Shown in pieces: positions 8,063-17,012 of a stretch of DNA of 31,113 nt. The DNA comes from DATJFH01 sp035495815 (GTDB lineage Bacteria; Acidobacteriota; Terriglobia; Bryobacterales; Bryobacteraceae), in contig DATJFH010000170.1 in the NCBI GenBank assembly GCA_035495815.1, forward strand, positions 1 to 31,113, written 5' to 3'. Position 1 is the first letter of the stretch. Each line of letters begins with the position of its first letter. Below the pieces are notes generated by a model, which worked only from the letters and a program-made list of their open reading frames with translations, was not told where the DNA came from and searched no databases. Position numbers and translations under genes: made by a program.

Positions 8063-9766
8063 ATGAAAGTTTTCGCACTCTGTCTGCTGGTTCCGGCCTT
8101 TGTGGCCGCCCAGCAAGCTCCCCGGGGCGCGGCGCCGCCGCAGCGATCCGCGCCGCCGCAGCAGGCGCCGGCGAAAACGGAAGACCTGTGCGCGCTCGAA
8201 GGAATGGTGATGAACGCTTCCACGGGCGAGCCCCTGGGCAAAGCGGCGCTGACGCTCCGCCGCGTGGACGCGCCCCCGGGACCGCCCGGATACGGCGGGC
8301 CGTCCTACAGCTACAGCGCCACCAGCCAGGCATCCGGCGGGTTCGCCATCGCCGGCATCGAGCCCGGCAAGTACCGGCTCTCGGCCACCCGCACGGGCTT
8401 CGTCGCCGTGGATTACGGGGCGCGCGATTACCTGCAGCCCGGCTCCACCATCACGCTCGAAGCCCGGCAGCGCATGAGCGGCGTGATGCTCCGCATGACT
8501 CCCAACGGCGTCATCACCGGACACGTCGTGGACGAGGATCGCGAGCCCGTGGCCTTCCTGCAGGTGCAGGCCATGCGCTATCGCTACACGCAGGGGAAGA
8601 AGCAGCTCGTCAGCTATGGCGGCGCCACCACCAACGATCTCGGCGAGTACCGTATCTTCGGCTTGCCGCCGGGCCGCTACTTCGTCAGCGTTTCCGCCCG
8701 ACGCGGTTACGGACAGGACCGCCGTCCGGCCGCCCAGACCGGTCAGGAAGAGGAGTACGTCGCCACGTATTACCCCGGAACGACGGAAGTGGCTTCCGCG
8801 TCGCCCCTCGAAATCGGTCCGGGCGCCTTGTTCACCGGCGCGGACATCGCCCTCGGCAAACGCCGTACCGTGCACGTGAAAGGTCACATCACCGACAACA
8901 CAGGACTCGAGCGCCGCCGCCCCATGGTCATGCTGGTTCCACGCGGACCGGGCGGCGTCTCGGCCACCCGCTCTTCCGGCGTCGACGCCAACGGGAACTT
9001 CGACCTCCGCGGGATCACCGCCGGCTCCTACACGCTGCTGGCGACGATTCCCGACCGCGGGCGGTCGTTCTCCGCGAAGATGCCCGTCGAAGTCGGCTCC
9101 GGCAGCGTCGAGAATCTCAGCCTCACGCTCACCCCCGGCATGACCCTCTCCGGCGCCGTGCGGCTCGATGAGAAAGCAACCGCGGATGTCACCAAAACAC
9201 AGGTGAGCCTGCGCCCGCGCGACCCCGTCGGCATCGCCGGACCAGGCTCGTCCAATCCCTCCTCGAAAGTGAAAGAAGACGGAACCTTCAGCCTGAGCAG
9301 CGTCAGTCCGGACGTCTACGACGTAACGCTCACCGGGATACCGGACGGCTTCTACCTGAAGTCCGTGCTGGTGGGCGGCCAGGACGTGTTGACGTCCGGG
9401 CTCGACCTGAGCCAGGGTCCGCCGGCGGCGCTCGACATCCTCCTCTCGCCGAACGCCGGACAGGCGGCCGGCCTCGTGCAGAACGAGCAGCAGCAGCCGG
9501 CGCCCGGAGCCACCGTCGTGCTGGTTCCGCAGGAGCGCGAGCGCAAGCCCCTCGCCCAATACTACAAAACGGCCACCACCGATTCGTCCGGCGCGTTCAC
9601 GTTCCGGAACCTGGATCCCGGGCAGTACAGAGTCTATGCCTGGAAGGAGGTGGAGCCGGGCGCCTACATGGACCCCGATTTCCTCGCCCCCGTGGAGAAT
9701 CGCGGTGAGTCGCTGACGGTCAAGGAAGGCAGCCGCGAAAATTTACAGCTGAAGCTGATCGGATAG
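8063..9766 (+). CDS. Secreted carboxypeptidase-regulatory-like repeat protein
   Basis: A 567-residue exported protein: signal peptide MKVFALCLLVPAFVAA, then a Pro/Gln/Ala-rich low-complexity stretch, then several tandem Ig-like beta domains of the carboxypeptidase D regulatory (CarboxypepD_reg / Cna B-like) type. Repeat hallmarks recur: EGMVMNASTGEPLGKAALTL with GFAIAGIEPGKYRLSATR; GHVVDEDREPVAFLQVQA with GEYRIFGLPPGRYFVSV; NFDLRGITAGSYTLLATIP; and GAFTFRNLDPGQYRVYAWKE. No membrane anchor, TonB barrel or catalytic domain is present, so it is a stand-alone surface or periplasmic scaffold, possibly carbohydrate- or protein-binding (inference). Such modules are abundant in Solibacter-like acidobacteria. 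The ATG start is set by the signal peptide; no good Shine-Dalgarno is seen. Confidence 0.85.
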   Translation: MKVFALCLLVPAFVAAQQAPRGAAPPQRSAPPQQAPAKTEDLCALEGMVMNASTGEPLGKAALTLRRVDAPPGPPGYGGPSYSYSATSQASGGFAIAGIEPGKYRLSATRTGFVAVDYGARDYLQPGSTITLEARQRMSGVMLRMTPNGVITGHVVDEDREPVAFLQVQAMRYRYTQGKKQLVSYGGATTNDLGEYRIFGLPPGRYFVSVSARRGYGQDRRPAAQTGQEEEYVATYYPGTTEVASASPLEIGPGALFTGADIALGKRRTVHVKGHITDNTGLERRRPMVMLVPRGPGGVSATRSSGVDANGNFDLRGITAGSYTLLATIPDRGRSFSAKMPVEVGSGSVENLSLTLTPGMTLSGAVRLDEKATADVTKTQVSLRPRDPVGIAGPGSSNPSSKVKEDGTFSLSSVSPDVYDVTLTGIPDGFYLKSVLVGGQDVLTSGLDLSQGPPAALDILLSPNAGQAAGLVQNEQQQPAPGATVVLVPQERERKPLAQYYKTATTDSSGAFTFRNLDPGQYRVYAWKEVEPGAYMDPDFLAPVENRGESLTVKEGSRENLQLKLIG

Positions 9767-9777
9767 GATTGCCTTTC

Positions 9778-10536
9778 CTACTTCCGCAGCGACTCAACCA
9801 GCGCGCCCCGCCTCGCCTGCGATTCCGCCGAAAACCAATGCTCGATGAACCGGGGCAGGTGCGCCCGGTCGCTTCCGGCAGGCGCGTGACCCGCTACGTC
9901 GAGCAGCGTCCGCTTGATGGCTCCGAACGCGCCCGCCGGCTTCTCGGCCAGCGCCCGGGCCCGCGCCACTGCACGTTCCAGCGTCTGCTCCGGCGGGGCC
10001 AGCTCCGACGCCAGCCCTATGGCGCGCGCCTGCTCCGGCGAGATCGCCTCCCCCGCCAGCAAGAGCTCGCGGGCCTGCCGCGAGCCGACGGCGTCCACCA
10101 CCATGCGGATCACTCCCGGTGGCAGCACCACGCCCAGGTTCACTTCGTTCAGCGCGAATTTGAAAGCCCCTTCCGCCATCACCCTCTCGTCGCAGGCCAG
10201 CGCCAGCACCGCGCCGCCGGCCACCGCATGGCCGTTGATGGCCCCGACCACCGGCTTCGGAAGCCGGAACAGACCCTCGTACAGATCCATGAACGACCCG
10301 AAGTACGACGTCATCGTCTCCCGGCCGTACTGAAATACCTCCGTCGCATCGAAGCCGCCGGAGAAGATCTTGGGACGGCCGCTGGCCAGCGCCACTCCGC
10401 GCACCTCCGCCGCCCGCGCCCGGTCCAGCGCTTCGTGCAGCTCGCCGATCATCGCCGCGTTCAGCGCGTTGGCCTTGCCCCGCGCCATGGTCACAACCAG
10501 AATTCCGCCGTCGCTCTCGATCTCGATGGATGTCAT
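9778..10536 (-). CDS. Enoyl-CoA hydratase/isomerase family protein
   Basis: A 252-residue crotonase-fold enzyme. The oxyanion-hole segments are KIFSGGFDATEV and INGHAVAGGAVLALACD. Both acids used by true hydratases appear to be kept: Glu131 in LNEVNLGVVLPPG and Glu157 in RQARELLLAG. The usual catalytic loop reads LPPG rather than the IPGAGG of classic hydratases, so isomerase or other crotonase chemistry is possible. It starts 4 nt after the stop of the large cytochrome lipoprotein gene and is probably co-transcribed with it. The role is likely fatty-acyl or aromatic-acyl CoA metabolism; the exact substrate is unknown. Confidence 0.9.
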   Translation of the reverse strand: MTSIEIESDGGILVVTMARGKANALNAAMIGELHEALDRARAAEVRGVALASGRPKIFSGGFDATEVFQYGRETMTSYFGSFMDLYEGLFRLPKPVVGAINGHAVAGGAVLALACDERVMAEGAFKFALNEVNLGVVLPPGVIRMVVDAVGSRQARELLLAGEAISPEQARAIGLASELAPPEQTLERAVARARALAEKPAGAFGAIKRTLLDVAGHAPAGSDRAHLPRFIEHWFSAESQARRGALVESLRK

Positions 10537-10540
10537 GAGT

Positions 10541-13507
10541 TCAATGCGTAGTCTTGATGTATTCGAGCAGGTCCGCCATCTGCTGTATATCCACCTGCTT
10601 CTCCAGATCGCCCGGCATGGCGGAAAGATTGGTGACGTACATCTGCCTGATGTCCTTCCGCTGGATCACGTCTTCCTTGCCGTCCTCATGCCGCAGGGTG
10701 ACGCTGGTGGGAGTCTGCGCGCCGATCACGCCGTCGACCGCGGGGCCCGCGGCCGTCTCCACCACGTAAGCCTCGAACCCCTGCGCGATGCTCTTGCTCG
10801 GCATCAGAATATCGGTGAGCAGGGCTTGCTTGGGCTGATTCTGCACGGTGGCCAGGTCCGGTCCCACCTGCGCGCCCATGCCTCCCAGTCGATGACACTT
10901 CGAGCAGACGGACTTGAAGACCTCCCGGCCGCGCGCGGCGTCCGCTTTCTTGTCGAGCGAAGCCCCGTAGCGCTTCAGGATCTGCTCCCGCTCGCCGGCG
11001 CCCGGCTCGAGGATGGGACGCGCCGCTTCGCGGACCGCCGGGTCCGGATGCATCATGAGGCGCCGCTTGTGACGGAAGCCGAGCGTCCACGGCTGGACTT
11101 CGCCCCGCTGCAGCGCGGCCAGCAGCAGCTTCTCCCGCCCCGGCTCCAGGTACATGGCGTCGGCCGCCGCCGCGCGCGCCGGCCCGGTGAACGAGCGCCA
11201 CCGCGACAGCAGCAGCTTGCCGACCGGCTCCCCTTTGATTTGCCCGACGGCCCGCACGGCGGCCGCCTGCACCGGCTCCGGCTCCTGGGGATCCATCAGC
11301 CCTTCGAGCATCGCCTGGTAGGGCTCCGGTCCGGCTACCGCCAGCAGCCCGATCTGATCCGCCCGCAGCTCCGGGTCCGCCGACGCGTCCCTGGCCGCAG
11401 CCGCCGCCCGGCGCAGCGATTCTCCCATACGGCCGGCCGGCGGCAGCCCCACGCGGTCGAGCAGTTGCAGCGCCGCCCGCCGCACCGAGGGCTCCGGGCT
11501 CTCGAAAATTTTCAGCAGCAGCGTGCGCTGCGCGTCGTCCCCCGTCCGCTTGCCGCGCATCCCCTGCGCCAGCCCCTCCAGGCTTGCGCTGCGCCACCAT
11601 GCCGCTTCCGGACTCCTGGCCGCGGCCGCTCTCGACAGCACCTCCTGAATCTCGGCCGGTTTCCCGCGCACCCCGATCACCGCACAGACCTGTCGAAAGA
11701 GGCTGCCGCGGCCCGTCGTTTCGCCGGCCCCCGCGCCGGCCGCGGCTCGCTCGAACAGCCGCGGCGCCTCGTCGGAGGACGCGCTCAAAGCCGCCAGCTG
11801 CACCCACCGGTCTTCGATGCCGGCGGTGAGCAGCTGATCCCGCGCCGCCTTCGCCGCCGGCGTGTTCAAAAAGCCCAGCGTGCAGAGCAGCTGGAAGCGG
11901 ACCTTGGGATTCGGGTCGGTTTCGAGCGTCGTCAGCTTTCGGGCCAGCTCCGGCCAGCGGGCCAGCCGGGGCTCGGCCAGAACGATCGCATTCTCCCGCA
12001 CGGCCGGCTCGGCGTCCTCGAGCGCCCTGCCGATGATTCCCGGCTCCAGCCTGCCCAGCCCGTCGAGGGTCCACATCGCATGCGCCCGCGCCACCGCGGA
12101 CGTGCTCGCGCCGGCGATCCGCGCCAGGTCTCCGGCCGCCTCGTAGAGGTGACGCTCCACGATCAGCCGCTGCGCCGTCCTGCGCCACCACGGGTTCGGA
12201 CTCTCCAGCGCGCGCGCCAGCTCCGAAGCCGAAGCGCTGCCCAGCCGTATCTTCCGCGGCGGCGGATGATTCCCGGCCCTCGGCACGATCCTGTAGATCC
12301 GCCCCCGGTCGATGCCCGCCGTCAGATCCCTGGAATTGTAGGTCTCGGTCGCCATCCATTCCGGATGCTCGATCGCCAGCCGGTAGAAATCCATCACGTA
12401 CAGCGCGCCGTCCGGACCCACCGTGAAGTTCACCGGTCGAAACCAGGGATCGGTCGAAGAGAGAAACTCCACCCCTTCGCGCGCCCGCCTGGCGACGAAC
12501 GTCGCGCCTTGATCCGAGACGATGTCCTCGTGAACAAGGTTGTGCACCGGCTCGGCCACGAACATGCCGCCGCCGTATTGCGTCAGCCCGCAGGCGGAAG
12601 TGAATTCGCCCACGCCCGTCAGCATCTCGAAGCGCGGATGCAGGGTCGTCGGGAAAACCTTGGCCGCGGCGCCGTGATCGGAAATCTGCTCCATCGCGCT
12701 GGCCACGGGCAGGTCCGGATTGCGCTGCAGGTAGCGCGCCGCCAGCACTTCGTGGCGGATGTGGCTGCTGTTGTTCAGCGTGAAGTGCCGTCCCCACTGG
12801 TCGAATGTCTGGCCGAATTGAGAGCTGCCGGAGAGCGCTTCGAGCTGATTCGTATCCGGACGGAACCGCACATTCCGCCCGCGCTCGGTCAGCGGCGGAA
12901 TCTCGGGATTATCCGGGAAGCGAATGTCGCCGCCGCGGTCGCCGAACTTGTCCTTGAAGACGATGGCGGTGGCGGCGTTCTCGTGCGCCAGGTAGATCCA
13001 GTTGTCCAGCCCGAAGACCGGGTTGTTGACCGTGTGCTGCGGGTTGGTCACCGCGAATCCCGTCAGCAGGACGCGCCGGATATCCGCCTTCCCGTCTCCA
13101 TTGGTGTCCTCGAAGTAAAGCAGGTCCGGCGCGTCGGTCACCAGGATGCCCTTCTTCCAGCGCATGACGCCGGTGGGCATGCTCAGCCGGTCCGCGAAGA
13201 CCGTGAATCTGTCGGGAAAGCCGTCGCCGTCCGTGTCCTCGAGCAGTTTGACCCGCCCCAGGCGCTGCTCCGGGCTGAGCGGATACCCGCGATCCTCGAC
13301 CACGAAAATGCGCCCGTTCTCGTCGAAGTCCATGGCCACCGGCGAAACCACCGCAGGCTCGGAAACGAAGGGCTCGATGCGATATGCCGGGTCGATCTGA
13401 AAGGTCTGGAGCGCGTCTTTCTGGCTGTAGGGCGGTCCGGACTTCCCGCATCCGGCGAGCAGGAGGATCGCGATCCAGCATTGACGCGCCGCGGCGTGCA
13501 TACGCAC
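10541..13507 (-). CDS. PVC-type haem-binding CxxCH lipoprotein (beta-propeller, HEAT, cytochrome c)
   Basis: A large (988 aa) outer-surface or periplasmic redox lipoprotein. The N-terminus has a lipobox (ILLLAGC, Cys20), so it is predicted to be lipidated. Residues about 40-400 resemble the membrane-bound dehydrogenase/propeller domain common in Planctomycetes, Verrucomicrobia and Acidobacteria (EPAVVSPVAMDFDENGRIFV, DTDGDGFPDRFTVFADRL, VGPDGALYVMDFYR). About 400-840 is Ala/Leu-rich HEAT-like helices (RENAIVLAEPRLARWPELA, RFQLLCTLGFLNTPAAKAA). The C-terminus is a cytochrome c with CSKCH near residue 867, GPDLATVQNQ and LMPSKSIAQGFEAY. GTG 13507 or ATG 13501 may start it; both keep the lipobox. 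A substrate, perhaps a sugar, is unproven. Confidence 0.88.
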   Translation of the reverse strand: MRMHAAARQCWIAILLLAGCGKSGPPYSQKDALQTFQIDPAYRIEPFVSEPAVVSPVAMDFDENGRIFVVEDRGYPLSPEQRLGRVKLLEDTDGDGFPDRFTVFADRLSMPTGVMRWKKGILVTDAPDLLYFEDTNGDGKADIRRVLLTGFAVTNPQHTVNNPVFGLDNWIYLAHENAATAIVFKDKFGDRGGDIRFPDNPEIPPLTERGRNVRFRPDTNQLEALSGSSQFGQTFDQWGRHFTLNNSSHIRHEVLAARYLQRNPDLPVASAMEQISDHGAAAKVFPTTLHPRFEMLTGVGEFTSACGLTQYGGGMFVAEPVHNLVHEDIVSDQGATFVARRAREGVEFLSSTDPWFRPVNFTVGPDGALYVMDFYRLAIEHPEWMATETYNSRDLTAGIDRGRIYRIVPRAGNHPPPRKIRLGSASASELARALESPNPWWRRTAQRLIVERHLYEAAGDLARIAGASTSAVARAHAMWTLDGLGRLEPGIIGRALEDAEPAVRENAIVLAEPRLARWPELARKLTTLETDPNPKVRFQLLCTLGFLNTPAAKAARDQLLTAGIEDRWVQLAALSASSDEAPRLFERAAAGAGAGETTGRGSLFRQVCAVIGVRGKPAEIQEVLSRAAAARSPEAAWWRSASLEGLAQGMRGKRTGDDAQRTLLLKIFESPEPSVRRAALQLLDRVGLPPAGRMGESLRRAAAAARDASADPELRADQIGLLAVAGPEPYQAMLEGLMDPQEPEPVQAAAVRAVGQIKGEPVGKLLLSRWRSFTGPARAAAADAMYLEPGREKLLLAALQRGEVQPWTLGFRHKRRLMMHPDPAVREAARPILEPGAGEREQILKRYGASLDKKADAARGREVFKSVCSKCHRLGGMGAQVGPDLATVQNQPKQALLTDILMPSKSIAQGFEAYVVETAAGPAVDGVIGAQTPTSVTLRHEDGKEDVIQRKDIRQMYVTNLSAMPGDLEKQVDIQQMADLLEYIKTTH

Positions 13508-13516
13508 CGAATTCCG

Positions 13517-13522
13517 ATTCTA
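13517..13522 (-). promoter_or_regulatory. -10 candidate for cytochrome lipoprotein
   Basis: TAGAAT on the minus strand ends 9 nt before GTG 13507 (15 nt before ATG 13501). No Shine-Dalgarno lies between, which fits a leaderless or very short leader. Confidence 0.4.
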
Positions 13523-13566
13523 CCCTCTCAGCCCGGCCCGCGCCGCCTTGCCCGTGAGCGCCTGCT

Positions 13567-13734
13567 TCAACAGCACTTGGCGCGGCAGTACCTGGCGCTC
13601 AGCCGCTTCTCGGAAAACCTTCGCCACTCCGCCCCCGAATGGGCGCGGCCCTCCATCGCCAGATAGCGCTGGTAGGCGCTCTCGTCCGAGAGTTCCCGCA
13701 GCAGCGCCAGGATCAGCCGGAAGACGCGTCTCAC
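13567..13734 (-). CDS. Small YbdD/YjiX (DUF466) family protein
   Basis: A 55-residue gene easily missed because it is short and starts at GTG. Its family signature is visible: RLILALLRELSDESAYQRYL, then AEWRRFSEKRLSARY and a terminal Cys-Cys (AKCC), as in E. coli YbdD, which also ends in an ARY...CC tail. YbdD/YjiX genes typically sit directly after cstA/btsT-type transporter genes, exactly as here. The start is decided by context: the cstA stop and this start overlap in GTGTGA (GTG 13734-13732, TGA 13733-13731), with GGAGG (13743-13739) 4 nt upstream. Translation is probably coupled to cstA. The biochemical role is unclear; it may assist the transporter (inference from constant neighbourhood). 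Confidence 0.85.
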   Translation of the reverse strand: MRRVFRLILALLRELSDESAYQRYLAMEGRAHSGAEWRRFSEKRLSARYCRAKCC

Positions 13735-15797
13735 ACTTCCTCCGGGCTTAGCCGCGAAAGCACGAACGGCGCTTCGGCCACCCGCGCCGGACGCGTGCCT
13801 TTCAAAATACCCGTCCAGATCCGGATCGAATCGATCAGGATCGTCGACACCAGCACCACGAACACCCCGCAGATGAAGGCGTCCAGGCGGGCGTTGAAGA
13901 TCTGGGTCTGGGTCTCCCCGATCCTGGCCGCCGCAATCGCGCCGGCCTGCAGGGCCGCCTCGAGCTGCGCCGCCTGCGCCAGAAATCCCACACGCGGGAG
14001 CGGCGAGAAGATTTTCTCGTACGACGCGCTGAACGTCACGATCACCAGCCAGACCAGCGGCATGCAGGTCACCCACATGTAGCGGGCGCGGTGCATCTTC
14101 ACCAGGATGGTAGTGGCCACGCACAGCGCGATGGTGGCCAGCAGCTGGTTGGCGATCCCGAACAGCGGCCACAGCGAATTGATCCCCCCCAGCGGATCGC
14201 GCACGCCCTGATACAGAAAGTATCCCCAGGCGAAAACCACCGCCGCGCTCGACCCGATCACCCCCGGCATCCACCCGGTCCGGCCCAGCGGCTTGTAGAC
14301 GTGCCCCAGCAGGTCCTGCAGCATGAAGCGGCCCACCCGCGTCCCGGCGTCGATGATGGTCAGGATGAACAGCGCCTCGAACATGATGGCGAAGTGATAC
14401 CAGAATGCGAGAATCGTCTCCCCGCCGCCGCCCCGCGCGAAGATGTGGGCCATGCCGAGCGCCAGCGACGGCGCCCCGCCGGTGCGGTAGAACAGCGACT
14501 GCTCCCCGACCTGGCTCGCCAGAGTCTCCATCTCGCCGGTGGTCACGGGAAACCCCCAGCCCGAGATCGTAGCCACGGCGGCCGCCGGCGTCGCCCCCAC
14601 GATTCCCGCCGGCGAATTCACGGCGAAGAAAATCCCCGGCTGCAGCACGCAGGCCGCGATCATCGCCATGATGGCCACGAAGCTCTCGAGCAGCATCGAC
14701 CCGTATCCCACCGGCCAGGCATGCCACTCTTTCATGATCAGCTTGGGCGTGGTGCCGGAGGAAATCAGGGCGTGAAAGCCGGAGATGGCGCCGCAGGCAA
14801 TGGTGATAAAGCAGAAGGGAAAAATCTTGCCCGCGAAAATGGGCCCGGTTCCGTCCGTGAAGCGGGTGTAAGCCGGCATCTGCAGCTCCGGCCGGACGAA
14901 GAGAATCCCCACGCCCAGCATCAGCACCACACCCAGCTTGACGAACGTGCTCAGGTAGTCGCGCGGCGCCAGCAGCAGCCACACCGGCAGGGCGCTGGCC
15001 AGAAATCCGTAGACGATCACGCAGAAAGCCAGCGTCAGGGCGCTCAGCCGGAAGATCGGGGCGATCGCTTCCGAGTGCGAAACCCACTGCCCGCCGAAGA
15101 TGCTCAGCACCACCAGTACGAACCCGATCACCGAGCACTCCAGCACCTTCCCCGGCCGCCAGTAGCGCAGGTACAGCCCCATCAGGATCGCGATCGGCAT
15201 GGTCGCGGCTATCGTGAACGCGCCCCAGGGACTGTCCTTCAGGGCGTTCACCACCACCAGCGCAACCACCGCCAGCAGGATGATCATGATCAGCAGCACC
15301 GTCAGCAGCGCCGTGAATCCGCCGACTTTGCCGATCTCCTCGCGCGCCATCTGCCCCAGCGATTTCCCGTCCCGGCGCATCGAAGCGAACAGGATGACGA
15401 AATCCTGCACCGCGCCCCCCAGCACGGCCCCGATGATGATCCACAGCGTCCCCGGCAGATAGCCGAACTGCGCCGCCAGCGTCGGACCCACCAGCGGACC
15501 CGGTCCGGCGATGGCGGCGAAGTGATGGCCGAAGACGATCCACTTGTTGGTGGGCTCGAAATCGTGCCCGTCCCGCAGCCGCTCGGCCGGCGTCGCCCGC
15601 TTGTCGTCGAGCGCCATCACCCGCGCGGACAGGAATTTGGCGTAAAAGCGAAATCCCACCAGGTACGTGCAGGCGGCCGCCACCACCAGCCAGAAGCTGT
15701 TGATCTGCTCGTTGCGGTTCAGCGCTATCGCGCCCAGGCACACGGCGGCCAATATCGAAACAACCGCCCAGAGGAGGTGTCCCACTATTTTTTTCAT
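13731..15797 (-). CDS. cstA: CstA-family carbon starvation / pyruvate-peptide transporter
   Basis: A polytopic inner-membrane protein of 688 aa (E. coli CstA is 701) with about 16-18 hydrophobic segments. Family motifs include FEPTNKWIVFGHHFAAIAGPGPLVGP, split here as FEPTNKWIVFGHHF and AGPGPLVGPTLAAQFGYLP, followed by GAVLGGAVQDFVILFASMR and GKSLGQMAREEIG. CstA proteins are induced by carbon starvation and linked to peptide uptake; the paralogue BtsT takes up pyruvate, so the substrate here cannot be fixed. ATG 15797 is chosen: MKKIVGHLLW gives a standard first membrane segment, and GAAGAAG precedes it. It begins 8 nt after the stop of the upstream gene and its stop overlaps ybdD. Confidence 0.95.
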   Translation of the reverse strand: MKKIVGHLLWAVVSILAAVCLGAIALNRNEQINSFWLVVAAACTYLVGFRFYAKFLSARVMALDDKRATPAERLRDGHDFEPTNKWIVFGHHFAAIAGPGPLVGPTLAAQFGYLPGTLWIIIGAVLGGAVQDFVILFASMRRDGKSLGQMAREEIGKVGGFTALLTVLLIMIILLAVVALVVVNALKDSPWGAFTIAATMPIAILMGLYLRYWRPGKVLECSVIGFVLVVLSIFGGQWVSHSEAIAPIFRLSALTLAFCVIVYGFLASALPVWLLLAPRDYLSTFVKLGVVLMLGVGILFVRPELQMPAYTRFTDGTGPIFAGKIFPFCFITIACGAISGFHALISSGTTPKLIMKEWHAWPVGYGSMLLESFVAIMAMIAACVLQPGIFFAVNSPAGIVGATPAAAVATISGWGFPVTTGEMETLASQVGEQSLFYRTGGAPSLALGMAHIFARGGGGETILAFWYHFAIMFEALFILTIIDAGTRVGRFMLQDLLGHVYKPLGRTGWMPGVIGSSAAVVFAWGYFLYQGVRDPLGGINSLWPLFGIANQLLATIALCVATTILVKMHRARYMWVTCMPLVWLVIVTFSASYEKIFSPLPRVGFLAQAAQLEAALQAGAIAAARIGETQTQIFNARLDAFICGVFVVLVSTILIDSIRIWTGILKGTRPARVAEAPFVLSRLSPEEV

Positions 15798-15805
15798 CGG
15801 CTTCT

Positions 15806-16579
15806 TCAGAATCTCTTCAAACCGCGCAGCATGGAGGCCGTGCTGACGTTGCCTTTCATCACCGAGTGGATCACGTTCCAGTCCTTGTCCATCGCGCCGA
15901 TGTACTGAAGATTGTTCCGCTCCACTCCCATCAGGATCACGTAGTAAGCACGCTGAGGATACCACAGCGACCGGAACTCCAGATCCCCGCCGGTGGTCAG
16001 CGAACGGTCATCGGCGGGCTTGCCGAGCTTGTTCACGATCGAGTAATAATCGTCGCGAACCGTGAGCTCCTGGAACTGCGTGTCCGTGTTCGTGTAGACC
16101 GTGCGCTGCCGCAGCGTCCCCTCGCGGGTGACGACCACCACCCCCACCGTGCCCAGCACTCCGACCATCAGCGCGCCCAGGATGAGCTTGCCGATGCGCG
16201 TCTCCGCTCCCGGCTCCAGCCGTATCCCGACTACCGGCGCCGGCTCCGGCTTCCCCGAAATCGGACGCGACCGGTCGCCCACCGCCACCGGCATCTCGAT
16301 CACGCGCCGCTGGTGCGGCAGGATGGCGCCCCCGCGCAGTTCCAGCTCCTTGATCAGGCCGACAATCACCACCGGCTCGTCGATGCGCGACAGCTCCCCC
16401 AGAAACCGCCGCGGAATCCAGAGCTCCTGATGGCTCTTGACGTTATAAACCAGAATCTCCGACCAGGTCGCCTTCCGGTAAAGCCACTCATTGTGCTCGA
16501 TGTTGAGAATGGCGGGGTAAAACGAGAACGGGCGAGCTCCCAAATGCTCGAGAGGAGGCGGAATGGGCGGAATCGACAT
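15806..16579 (-). CDS. Unknown single-pass membrane protein upstream of cstA
   Basis: A 257-residue protein I do not recognise. An N-terminal soluble part (about 1-130) contains NEWLYRKATWSEILVYNV and RRFLGELSRIDEPVVIVG and ends in a Pro-rich stretch. One membrane helix follows (LILGALMVGVLGTVGVVVV, about 135-155), then a C-terminal domain with YSIVNKLGKPADDRS and NVIHSVMKGN. ATG 16579 is chosen over GTG 16591 because GAGG lies 6 nt upstream of it. It is 22 nt after the gene at 16602-17003 and 8 nt before cstA, so it is probably co-transcribed with both. A link to CstA function is inference from position only. Confidence 0.7.
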   Translation of the reverse strand: MSIPPIPPPLEHLGARPFSFYPAILNIEHNEWLYRKATWSEILVYNVKSHQELWIPRRFLGELSRIDEPVVIVGLIKELELRGGAILPHQRRVIEMPVAVGDRSRPISGKPEPAPVVGIRLEPGAETRIGKLILGALMVGVLGTVGVVVVTREGTLRQRTVYTNTDTQFQELTVRDDYYSIVNKLGKPADDRSLTTGGDLEFRSLWYPQRAYYVILMGVERNNLQYIGAMDKDWNVIHSVMKGNVSTASMLRGLKRF

Positions 16580-16601
16580 ACTACGCCTCACTCATCATAG
16601 C

Positions 16602-17003
16602 TTAGGAAATGTCGAGGGTGGCCAGGATCGATTCAACCTCCGGAGCTTCTACCCGAACCTCTTCGCTCAGCGCTTCGGGCGTCGCCCGCTGATCGAAAGC
16701 CTGAAACAGCGACATCTTGGCCACCGCGTAGCGTTCGGTCGAGCCGAGCTGCCGGTCGTGCGCCTGCTGCCAGCCGTCGAGCGCCTCGCCGCTCACGAAA
16801 ACCGAGACCGCGAACGCCCGCTTGCGGTCCGAGGACACGTTGAACACGAACTGGATGCCCGCCGCCCCGTCCCTCCGCGCCGCGCGCTGCCCTTCGTAAA
16901 AATATTGGTAGACGTAGCCGCTTTCGGCCGAATACGTCTTCTGCCGCCGGACGGCCGGCGCGCCCGTCAGCGGCGCGTCCTTCTTGCGGAGCCAGTCGAA
17001 CAT
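16602..17003 (-). CDS. Unknown 133-residue soluble protein, first gene of the cstA unit
   Basis: A small protein without signal peptide or membrane segment. It contains ESGYVYQYFYEGQRAARR, followed by GIQFVFNVSSDRKRAFAVSVFV, which looks like a mixed alpha/beta domain (two strands around 55-75), and an acidic C-terminus. No known motif is recognised. The ATG start is clear: a perfect TATAAT lies 9 nt upstream on the minus strand, and no in-frame alternative is better. It seems to be the first of four co-oriented genes ending in cstA and ybdD. Confidence 0.7.
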   Translation of the reverse strand: MFDWLRKKDAPLTGAPAVRRQKTYSAESGYVYQYFYEGQRAARRDGAAGIQFVFNVSSDRKRAFAVSVFVSGEALDGWQQAHDRQLGSTERYAVAKMSLFQAFDQRATPEALSEEVRVEAPEVESILATLDIS

Positions 17004-17012
17004 CCCGACTTG

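Noticed and set aside
6641..9766. P450 plus neighbours as a natural-product cluster.
   Set aside because: No synthase, transferase, regulator or redox partner is near; the neighbours are a peptidase and a structural repeat protein.
9764..9780. TAGGA / TCCTA inverted repeat between the converging stops at 9766 and 9778.
   Set aside because: Only a 5-bp AT-rich stem without a T-tract; too weak to call a terminator.
10370..13666. Very long (1098-codon) plus-strand open frame opposite the cytochrome lipoprotein.
   Set aside because: The minus strand encodes a lipobox, propeller motifs and CSKCH; the plus-strand product is Arg/Pro/His-rich shadow coding.
14091..15908. 605-codon plus-strand frame opposite cstA.
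   Set aside because: A His/Arg/Gln-rich translation with no domain, mirroring the CstA membrane helices.
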